Origin: Pseudolactococcus insecticola
GTDB taxonomy: Bacteria; Bacillota; Bacilli; Lactobacillales; Streptococcaceae
NCBI RefSeq assembly: GCF_011170065.1
Contig: NZ_BLLH01000012.1
Span: 1-47,942, forward strand
Length of the DNA: 47,942 nt
Reading direction: 5' to 3'
Shown: positions 26,027 through 31,972 of the stretch, piece by piece
Numbering within the stretch: position 1 is the stretch's first letter
Layout of the letters: each line of letters begins with the position of its first letter
Made by a program: the position numbers and the translations under genes
Notes under the pieces: generated by a model
Told to the model about the DNA's origin: nothing
Database searches by the model: none
Seen by the model: only the letters and a program-made list of their open reading frames with translations

Positions 26027-26768
26027 AATAAATCTGGTGCACCTCGTCTGTGTAACTGCCGTCAGCCTTATGTAAAATCAAGGGGGGCAGAAATTTTTCG
26101 CCGCCTGGTTTGCCGTCTTTTATGGCGTCAATCAAGAGAATATTTGCGTCTTTATCGGCTTTGGGATAGACAAACTGAATCCGTTTGGGCACAAGGTTGT
26201 ACTGCTTCATGGTCTCAATAATCTCAAAAAATCGCTCCGGGCGATGCACCATGGCGAGATGTCCATTTGTTTTGAGCAGCTGTTGACTAATCCGGCAGAT
26301 GTCATCCAGATTAGTCGCAAGTTCATGGCGTGCAAGCAAATAATGCTCACTTTCATTGACCCGCGACATCTCATCAAGCTTGAAATAAGGCGGATTGCAG
26401 AAAACCAAGTCTGTACTTGACGGTTTTAGGTAGTCGAGCGATTTGTTCAAATCTGCGTTTATCACGCGCACTTGCTGCTCAAGCTCGTTTAGCTGCACGC
26501 TTCTTTGTGCCATATCTGCCAAGCGTTCTTGGATTTCAATTGCTATGATATTAGCGTTTGTACTGACGCTTGCAAACAGGCCCACCGCGCCATTTCCCGC
26601 ACACAAATCAACGATCTGCCCACGTTTTGGGATATTTGGAAAACGGCTAAGCAAAACCGCATCTACAGAATAGGAAAAAACATCTCGCGACTGGATGATT
26701 TTCACATCATTTGTCGTAAGCTGGTCAATTCGCTCGTTTGGTTTGAGGTTGATAGTGGGCATAGTCAT
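26019..26768 (-). CDS. tRNA1(Val) (adenine37-N6)-methyltransferase-like protein
   Basis: Class I SAM methyltransferase of 249 residues. Motif I is [13 protein letters not shown] and the N6-adenine signature is NPPYF (in [10 protein letters not shown]). These features match the TrmN6/YabB family, which methylates A37 of a tRNA in E. coli; the substrate in Gram-positives is less certain. I start it at 26768 ([16 protein letters not shown]), not 18 codons earlier, because a TGCTATAAT extended -10 ends six bases before this ATG. The mRNA is predicted to be leaderless. It is followed by the overlapping GIY-YIG gene. Confidence 0.88.
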   Translation of the reverse strand: MTMPTINLKPNERIDQLTTNDVKIIQSRDVFSYSVDAVLLSRFPNIPKRGQIVDLCAGNGAVGLFASVSTNANIIAIEIQERLADMAQRSVQLNELEQQVRVINADLNKSLDYLKPSSTDLVFCNPPYFKLDEMSRVNESEHYLLARHELATNLDDICRISQQLLKTNGHLAMVHRPERFFEIIETMKQYNLVPKRIQFVYPKADKDANILLIDAIKDGKPGGEKFLPPLILHKADGSYTDEVHQIYYG

Positions 26769-26774
26769 GTTACT

Positions 26775-26782
26775 ATTATAGC
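26775..26782 (-). promoter_or_regulatory. Extended -10 promoter of the trmN6-like gene
   Basis: TGCTATAAT (TATAAT at 26775-26780) with six bases to the ATG at 26768. It lies in the 50-bp gap after the PEBP-family gene. Confidence 0.65.
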
Positions 26783-26818
26783 AAATTTTGTGGTGTAGCA
26801 TATAAGCAAAAAAATCAA

Positions 26819-27322
26819 TCAAGAACGTGACGGCAGATAAATCTTCGCCTGAGCTAGGGCAATTGGCTCGACTGCTTTCATCAAGTCATTGAGATAAAAG
26901 CCTTCTTGAAGTCCCAACGCATCCTTGTGCGCATAGACGATGAGCTGATAATCGTGCGTTTCATTTGGCGGTGAGGGACCCGTGTAGCGATTGATGATGC
27001 GCTCACTCGACTTTGTCAAAAAGCGTGAGGCATTGCTATTTTTACCTTGTGCAGCTCGCGTCTTCCTCGAAAAATCTTCAGCAATCTGACTTGTCACTGG
27101 AACGTCCGCAACCAGCCAATGAATCCACGGAAAACCTGCAACTGGCACCGCGTCATAGTCAACCAAAGACCACGATAAAAATTGCGCATCAGCAGGGACA
27201 TCTACCAACTCAAAAGGAAATGACAAAATCGGGTGACCTGATACTTTTAAATCATCAGCCGCATATTTGCCATATTGATCTGGGAGCAAGCCCTGATCGT
27301 CAAGTTTTACTATTATTTTCAT
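26819..27322 (-). CDS. YbhB/YbcL family (PEBP-like) protein
   Basis: A 167-residue cytoplasmic protein of the phosphatidylethanolamine-binding-protein fold. Family residues include LSWSLVDYDAVPVAGFPWIHWLVADVP (about 45-75, read in parts) and the YTGPSPPNETHDYQLIVYAHK ligand-site loop. Its function in bacteria is unclear. The start at 27322 (MKIIVKLDD) has AAGGATGA upstream, better than the ATG ten codons earlier. The putative promoter region is divergent from the PF06541-type gene but no clean -35/-10 pair is seen. Confidence 0.85.
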   Translation of the reverse strand: MKIIVKLDDQGLLPDQYGKYAADDLKVSGHPILSFPFELVDVPADAQFLSWSLVDYDAVPVAGFPWIHWLVADVPVTSQIAEDFSRKTRAAQGKNSNASRFLTKSSERIINRYTGPSPPNETHDYQLIVYAHKDALGLQEGFYLNDLMKAVEPIALAQAKIYLPSRS

Positions 27323-27380
27323 GAAATCATCCTTTTTTAGTTTATTTGTCACTTTATTTTATCACAAACTTATCACTTTA

Positions 27381-27389
27381 TGTTAAGAT
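27381..27389 (+). promoter_or_regulatory. Extended -10 promoter of the PF06541-type gene
   Basis: TGTTAAGAT (-10 TAAGAT at 27384-27389), six bases before the ATG at 27396. No ribosome-binding site fits. Confidence 0.55.
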
Positions 27390-27395
27390 AGTTTT

Positions 27396-28190
27396 ATGAT
27401 TAGTCAACACATTATATTAACTTTTTTGACCTATTTTCCCGTCTACGCCTTTCTAGGCTGGTGTCTTGAGGTCGTCTACGCCTCGGTCAATACCGGAAAA
27501 TTTGTCAATCGGGGATTTTTGAACGGCGCCGTTTGTCCGATCTATGGCCTCGGTGCGAGTTTACTCATTCTACTTCTGACGCCACTTGTTGACAATGTTG
27601 CGCTCTTATATCTCATCTCCGTTTTGATAGCAAGTTTACTTGAACTTGTTGGCGGTTACCTGCTTGAAAAACTGTTTCACATGCGCTGGTGGGACTATTC
27701 TGACGAGCCTTTTAATATCGGCGGTTTTATCTGCCTCAAATTTTCACTATTGTGGGGACTTGCTGGTGTCTTTCTGATGAAAATCATCCAACCTGGCATT
27801 TCACATCTACTCTTCAAACTGCCAATCTTGCCTGTCATCCTTCTTCTGATCGTTTTTTACCTAGTATTTGTCAGCGACATCACCGTGACTGTGATCGCAA
27901 TCTCTCACCTCAATCGTGATCTCAAACAAGTTCACGAGCTCTCCCGCATGATTCGCCACGGTAGCGATAGTCTCGCTGAAAATATCGGCACACTTGCGGT
28001 CGATGCAGCTGACAAGTTTGAAGCGCAAAAAGCTGAGTTTGAAAAACAAAAAGAAGAGCTACTCAGCAAGCGCAGCCATGTCCGCACACGCCTACTCACG
28101 GCCTTTCCTAAAGCCAAGCACGACACCGAGGCAAAGGCACTGGCAAGCATGCGCAAGGCTTACGACAGTTACAAGAAAAACAACTCATAA
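27396..28190 (+). CDS. PF06541-type putative ABC-transporter permease (CmpB-like)
   Basis: A 264-residue membrane protein with about five hydrophobic helices (1-170) followed by a charged, probably coiled-coil tail (about 185-264, Lys/Glu-rich). The block FLGWCLEVVYASVNTGKFVNRG and GPIYG-like CPIYGLGA, with HMRWWDYSDEPFN, mark the PF06541 family annotated as ABC_trans_CmpB. No ATPase is linked and the function is unknown. The mRNA is predicted to be leaderless. Confidence 0.8.
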   Translation: MISQHIILTFLTYFPVYAFLGWCLEVVYASVNTGKFVNRGFLNGAVCPIYGLGASLLILLLTPLVDNVALLYLISVLIASLLELVGGYLLEKLFHMRWWDYSDEPFNIGGFICLKFSLLWGLAGVFLMKIIQPGISHLLFKLPILPVILLLIVFYLVFVSDITVTVIAISHLNRDLKQVHELSRMIRHGSDSLAENIGTLAVDAADKFEAQKAEFEKQKEELLSKRSHVRTRLLTAFPKAKHDTEAKALASMRKAYDSYKKNNS

Positions 28191-28214
28191 AAAACAGCCG
28201 AGTGGCTGTTTTTT
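28189..28214. terminator. Bidirectional terminator between the PF06541-type gene and lysE
   Basis: AAAAAACAGCC pairs perfectly with GGCTGTTTTTT across GAGT. T-runs are on both strands. Confidence 0.95.
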
Positions 28215-28767
28215 AGCGCCATAAATCAAGCGCAGAAAACACCAATAAGACAGCAATCACGCGGTTGATGCCTGTAAAATGACGATTATAAACATCTTTG
28301 AGCCCGTGTCCGAAAGCTGCCCACATGAGTGTCCCTACAACGCCAATCACTACCATGAGCAGGATCTTGCCAAAAGTAAAATCGTGCATCACGTCAAATC
28401 CCGTCAGCCCCGTCACAGCATAAAGATAAACCTTGACGTTGGTAAACTGCAGCAATAGTCCTGTTTTTAGCGTGACTGCCTGATGCGTGCCGTCAGAGAG
28501 CTGCTGGCTTTTCAGCACATGATAGGCGAGATAGAGCAGATAGCCTGTGCCAACGAGCTTCATCAGTGTCATAAGCAGGTGATTATCCTTGATCAGCTCA
28601 CCAAAAACCATGGCAATCAGTGCAATCACAAAGACGCCAATACCAATGCCAAGCTGATATGGCAACGTTTTTTTAAATCCTTGTTCTGCGCCAGCCGACA
28701 TGGCTAAAATCGTGTTTGGTCCAGGTGTCACACTCATAATAACGAGAAATATCAAAAATTGTATCAT
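28213..28767 (-). CDS. LysE/RhtB-family amino acid exporter
   Basis: A 184-residue membrane protein with six hydrophobic helices. The N-terminal SVTPGPNTILAMSAG is the LysE/RhtB signature. The family exports amino acids such as lysine, threonine or homoserine; the substrate here is unknown. The start at 28767 (MIQFLIF) is chosen because the upstream extension lies in the promoter; AAAGGA is about 12 nt upstream. It is divergent from a MarR gene whose likely operator overlaps both promoters, so it is the likely target of that regulator. Confidence 0.87.
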   Translation of the reverse strand: MIQFLIFLVIMSVTPGPNTILAMSAGAEQGFKKTLPYQLGIGIGVFVIALIAMVFGELIKDNHLLMTLMKLVGTGYLLYLAYHVLKSQQLSDGTHQAVTLKTGLLLQFTNVKVYLYAVTGLTGFDVMHDFTFGKILLMVVIGVVGTLMWAAFGHGLKDVYNRHFTGINRVIAVLLVFSALDLWR

Positions 28768-28805
28768 TTTCTTGTTGTTCCTTTTTGTTGTATTTGCAAT
28801 TATAT

Positions 28806-28834
28806 TTGCTAAAGTCATTATATCATGGTATGAT
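28806..28834 (+). promoter_or_regulatory. Promoter of the marR gene next to lysE
   Basis: TTGCTA (28806-28811), 17-bp spacer, -10 TATGAT (28829-28834). The -10 is part of the palindrome. On the minus strand, TATAAT at 28818-28823 is the lysE -10. Confidence 0.55.
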
Positions 28835-28850
28835 TGTAAATGCAATCATA
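28829..28850. promoter_or_regulatory. Palindromic operator between lysE and marR
   Basis: TATGATTG-TAAATG-CAATCATA is a perfect inverted repeat of 8-bp arms with a 6-bp centre. It covers the marR -10 and the -35 region of lysE, the expected place for MarR-type dual repression. Confidence 0.7.
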
Positions 28851-28880
28851 TCTGTAAAATTTTTTTCAAAAGGAGTTGTC

Positions 28881-29282
28881 ATGTTTAAAATCATCAGAAC
28901 TATCGGTGGCATCACGCGCAAAATCCAATCAGACAGTAATCATCAGTTCAAGTCACTGGGCTTATCAAATAACCTATTTATCTACGTCATCCGTGTCACA
29001 GAAAATCCTGGCATGTTTTTAGCCGAGCTTGCTGATGCCATTCAAATCGACCGAACAACCAGCTTTCGCACTGTTCAAAAACTAGAGAAAGCAGGTTATG
29101 TCACACTGGAAAATGATCCCGACAATCAGAAAATCAGACGCATTTTTCCAACAAAAAAAGCAGCGGATATCTATCCCCTACTCCATGACTACGAAAAATC
29201 TCAATCCGACCAACTTCTAGTCGATCTCACAAGTGATGAAATCAACGAATTGACTCGTTTGATTGGGAAATTGCGATATTGA
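28881..29282 (+). CDS. MarR-family regulator divergent from lysE
   Basis: A 133-residue winged-helix protein. The helix-turn-helix DAIQIDRTTSFRTVQKLEKAGYV is followed by a DPDNQKIRR wing. The start at 28881 is set by a strong AAAGGAG site; upstream codons lie in the intergenic operator. It probably represses itself and lysE and is relieved by a ligand, perhaps the exported compound. A hairpin terminator follows. Confidence 0.88.
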   Translation: MFKIIRTIGGITRKIQSDSNHQFKSLGLSNNLFIYVIRVTENPGMFLAELADAIQIDRTTSFRTVQKLEKAGYVTLENDPDNQKIRRIFPTKKAADIYPLLHDYEKSQSDQLLVDLTSDEINELTRLIGKLRY

Positions 29283-29303
29283 GCGGTGTAACTATCAATT
29301 TTA

Positions 29304-29338
29304 AGAGGTTGTAGACGATCAGTTTACAGCCTTTTTCT
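29304..29338 (+). terminator. Terminator of marR
   Basis: AGGTTGTAGAC pairs with GTTTACAGCCT (G-U pairs included) across GATCA, followed by a T-run. Confidence 0.75.
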
Positions 29339-29352
29339 ATTTATTTTCGCAC

Positions 29353-29378
29353 AAAAAAACACCTCGCAAGCAAGATGT
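29353..29378 (-). terminator. Terminator of the rplM-rpsI operon
   Basis: ACATCTTGC pairs with GCGAGGTGT (two G-U pairs) with a TT loop, followed by seven T on the minus strand. Confidence 0.85.
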
Positions 29379-29390
29379 CCAAACATGATA

Positions 29391-29783
29391 TTAACGTTTT
29401 GAGAATTGTGATGCTTTACGGGCTTTTTTGAGACCTGCTTTTTTACGTTCGACCATACGAGCGTCACGTGTGAGAAGGCCAGCGCGTTTAAGTGATGCGC
29501 GGAAGTCAGGGTCAACTTCGAGCAATGCACGTGAGATACCGTGACGGATTGCGCCAGCTTGACCTGCGTAACCACCACCGTTTACGTTTACGAGTACATC
29601 GTAAGCGCCAACAGTTTCAGTTGCGCCAAATGGTTGGTTGATGACCAAACGCAAGTCTGCGTGTGGGATATATTCTTCAACATCTTTGTTGTTAACTGTG
29701 ATTTTACCAGTGCCGGGTACCAAACGTACACGAGCTACTGAGTTTTTACGGCGTCCAGTGCCGAGGTATTGTACTTGTGCCAA
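29391..29783 (-). CDS. rpsI: 30S ribosomal protein S9
   Basis: Small-subunit head protein of 130 residues whose C-terminal tail ([11 protein letters not shown]) reaches the P-site tRNA. The N-terminus [18 protein letters not shown] is diagnostic. It follows rplM by 13 bp in the universal rplM-rpsI operon and has an AGGAGG-like site before the ATG. Confidence 0.98.
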   Translation of the reverse strand: MAQVQYLGTGRRKNSVARVRLVPGTGKITVNNKDVEEYIPHADLRLVINQPFGATETVGAYDVLVNVNGGGYAGQAGAIRHGISRALLEVDPDFRASLKRAGLLTRDARMVERKKAGLKKARKASQFSKR

Positions 29784-29796
29784 TGTCTAGTCCTCC

Positions 29797-30243
29797 TTAG
29801 ATTAATCCTGTAATGTCAAGCACTTCTGGGTTTTGAGCTTGGTGTGTATGCTCAGCGCCAACAAATACTTTAAGTTTCATGCCTTGTGCACGACCAAGCG
29901 TGTTATGTGGCAACATGCCTTTTACAGAAGTTTCGATAAGACGAACTGCATTTTTTTCACGCAACTCACCAGCAGTGATTGATTTCAATCCACCTGGGTA
30001 CATTGAGTGTTTGTAGTAGATCTTGTCTGATGCTTTTTTACCTGTCAATTTCACTTTTTCAGCATTGACAACGATGACGAAATCGCCAGTGTCCGTGTGT
30101 TGTGTGAATTGAGGTTTGTTTTTGCCGCGAAGGATGCTAGCAACGACTGCTGACAGACGTCCCAAAGGAATATCTGTTGCGTCAACAACGTGCCATTTGC
30201 GTTCAACTTCACCTGGCTTAGCCATGTATGTTGTTTTATTCAT
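29797..30243 (-). CDS. rplM: 50S ribosomal protein L13
   Basis: Large-subunit protein of 148 residues, an early assembly factor. Diagnostic stretches are [18 protein letters not shown] and [11 protein letters not shown]. The start [11 protein letters not shown] matches the lactococcal/streptococcal form and has TTGGAGAAAT upstream. It is preceded by a 110-nt structured leader that likely lets L13 repress its own operon. Confidence 0.98.
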   Translation of the reverse strand: MNKTTYMAKPGEVERKWHVVDATDIPLGRLSAVVASILRGKNKPQFTQHTDTGDFVIVVNAEKVKLTGKKASDKIYYKHSMYPGGLKSITAGELREKNAVRLIETSVKGMLPHNTLGRAQGMKLKVFVGAEHTHQAQNPEVLDITGLI

Positions 30244-30353
30244 GATTTCTCCAATTTTTTTACTGTAGTTTACTAGGTGCGATCGGATCGTTCCTTATCC
30301 TTTCGCGGTATTTTCAAGTTTCCGGGACTTAAAAAATGGGGTAAACAATACCG
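30244..30353 (-). ncRNA. Leader RNA of rplM (L13-leader candidate)
   Basis: The transcript begins with a closing stem CGGTATT (minus, 30347-30353) pairing with AATACCG (30306-30312), seven perfect base pairs. It encloses an inner AAGT/ACTT stem with a purine-rich loop. A small CGAT/ATCG hairpin follows. This fits the L13 leader known in Firmicutes in position and size; I could not check the covariance model. Confidence 0.55.
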
Positions 30354-30359
30354 TTTAAT

Positions 30360-30389
30360 ATAATATCATATTTTTGTAGGTTTTGTCAA
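30360..30389 (-). promoter_or_regulatory. Promoter of rplM-rpsI
   Basis: Minus-strand -35 TTGACA (30384-30389), 18-bp spacer, -10 TATTAT (30360-30365). Predicted start is about 30353, the first base of the leader stem. Confidence 0.75.
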
Positions 30390-30398
30390 GTTTTTTTT

Positions 30399-30406
30399 GT
30401 TATAAT
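30399..30406 (+). promoter_or_regulatory. Extended -10 promoter of rnhC-lepB
   Basis: A T-tract followed by TGTTATAAT (TATAAT at 30401-30406), seven bases before the ATG at 30414. No -35 and no ribosome-binding site. Confidence 0.7.
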
Positions 30407-30413
30407 AGTTCTT

Positions 30414-31292
30414 ATGAACATTGTTTTGAAATTATCATCTGAAAAAATAGCAAATCTTATGACAGATTTTCAAGACTTTGCACAGCCGTCAAATGGTCAA
30501 TATGTCCAGTTTTTAGCCAAACCACAAGGCTGTGTCATCACCGTCTATACGTCTGGCAAGGTCATGTTTCAAGGTGAGAAGGCTAGTGATTATGCGAGCC
30601 ACTATGGTTATCAAAAAATTGAAACGCATATGATCGCACAAACCAACCTCATTGGCACAGATGAAGTTGGCAATGGCTCCTACTTTGGTGGCCTAGCTGT
30701 TGTTGCGACTTATCTGTCTGACACTGACTTGCCCTTGATAAAAAAACTAGGCGTTGACGATTCGAAAAAACTCATTGATACCAAGATTCGTCAGATTGCG
30801 CCGATTTTAATCGACAAGTTGCAGCATCAGGCCTTACTTCTGACGCCCAGTAAATACAACGAGGTCATTGCCTCAGGCTATAATGCGGTTTCTGTCAAAG
30901 TAGCGCTGCACAATCAAGCCATTTATTTGCTTGAAAAAAAGCTGGCAAGTCCTGCTGACAACATCATCATTGATGCCTTTACGACTGAAAAAAATTATAC
31001 AAAGTATCTCAAAAATGAAAAAAATCACACACGTGGGCAGATCACATTGATCCAAAAAGCTGAAAGTCAGTTTTACGCGGTCGCTGCGTCCTCTGTTATC
31101 GCGCGTAGCCTGTTTTTAGACGAACTTGACCAATTATCCCACATGATTGGCCTAAAGCTGCCTAGTGGGGCGGGACACGCATCAGATGCCATAGCCGCAA
31201 AGGTCATCCGACAATTCGGCGAAACGAGCCTAGCCAATGTGGCGAAACTGCATTTTGCCAACACCGAAAAAGCGAGGAAACTATCCAAATGA
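30414..31292 (+). CDS. rnhC: Ribonuclease HIII
   Basis: Removes RNA from RNA-DNA hybrids. An N-terminal TBP-like substrate-binding domain (about 1-80) is followed by the RNase H fold. The catalytic start LIGTDEVGNGSYFGG carries the family Asp-Glu-x-Gly, with GVDDSKK and a later Asp (IIDAF) completing the site. The 292-residue length is typical. The mRNA is predicted to be leaderless. Its stop overlaps the lepB start by 4 bp, a conserved streptococcal pairing. Confidence 0.95.
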   Translation: MNIVLKLSSEKIANLMTDFQDFAQPSNGQYVQFLAKPQGCVITVYTSGKVMFQGEKASDYASHYGYQKIETHMIAQTNLIGTDEVGNGSYFGGLAVVATYLSDTDLPLIKKLGVDDSKKLIDTKIRQIAPILIDKLQHQALLLTPSKYNEVIASGYNAVSVKVALHNQAIYLLEKKLASPADNIIIDAFTTEKNYTKYLKNEKNHTRGQITLIQKAESQFYAVAASSVIARSLFLDELDQLSHMIGLKLPSGAGHASDAIAAKVIRQFGETSLANVAKLHFANTEKARKLSK

Positions 31293-31885
31293 AATTTTTA
31301 AAAGAGTGGGGGCCATTCAGCCTTTTTATCATCATTATCATCTTGTTACGTGTCTTTGTGTGGCAGCCTGTCCTTGTTGAGGGGCACTCGATGGACCCGA
31401 CGCTTGCTGATAAACAGCGCCTGATCATCATCAAAACGGCGAAAATTTCTCGTTTTGACATCGTTGTCGCAAAAGAGTTTGACACCGATGACCGTAAAGA
31501 AAAAAATATCGTCAAACGTGTCATTGGCATGCCGGGCGACACGATTAGTTATAACAAAGACGTTCTGACGATCAATGGCAAAGTTGTTGATGAGCCTTAC
31601 TTAGCAGATTACAAGAAAAAATTTGCCGATGATAAATTACAAAAAACGTACAGTTACAGTACATTTTTCCAAAGTCTGGCAAGTAGTTCCAAAGCGTTTA
31701 CAACGGCAGCAAATGGTAACGTTAGCTTTACCATAAAAGTGCCGAAAGGTCAGTATTTCCTGATGGGCGATGACCGAATCGTGTCAAACGACTCCAGACG
31801 TGTCGGGGCTTTCCCGAAAAAAGACATCGTTGGTGAAGCCAAACTTCGTATTTGGCCACTCAAATCAATCGGTGGTTTGAAATAA
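31289..31885 (+). CDS. lepB: Signal peptidase I
   Basis: Membrane-bound serine protease that removes signal peptides outside the cell. It has one N-terminal transmembrane helix (about 8-26), catalytic Ser34 in EGHSMDPTL and general-base Lys76 in KRVIGMPGD, and the later GDDRIVSNDSR box. The 198-residue length is typical. It is coupled to rnhC by an ATGA overlap. It lies convergent with the two surface-protein genes, which are obvious substrates of the Sec/SPase route, though the closeness may be chance. Confidence 0.96.
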   Translation: MKFLKEWGPFSLFIIIIILLRVFVWQPVLVEGHSMDPTLADKQRLIIIKTAKISRFDIVVAKEFDTDDRKEKNIVKRVIGMPGDTISYNKDVLTINGKVVDEPYLADYKKKFADDKLQKTYSYSTFFQSLASSSKAFTTAANGNVSFTIKVPKGQYFLMGDDRIVSNDSRRVGAFPKKDIVGEAKLRIWPLKSIGGLK

Positions 31886-31886
31886 G

Positions 31887-31934
31887 AAAAAGTAAAACAC
31901 CTACTCACAAGATATGAGTAGGTGTTTTACTTTT
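31887..31934. terminator. Bidirectional terminator between lepB and the surface protein genes
   Basis: A long perfect hairpin: the arm AAAAGTAAAACACCTACTCA pairs fully with its complement across CAAGATA. A- and T-runs on both sides allow termination both ways. Confidence 0.95.
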
Positions 31935-31972
31935 GATAAAATGAATTTAATAATTTGACAAGACTCTCTCAA

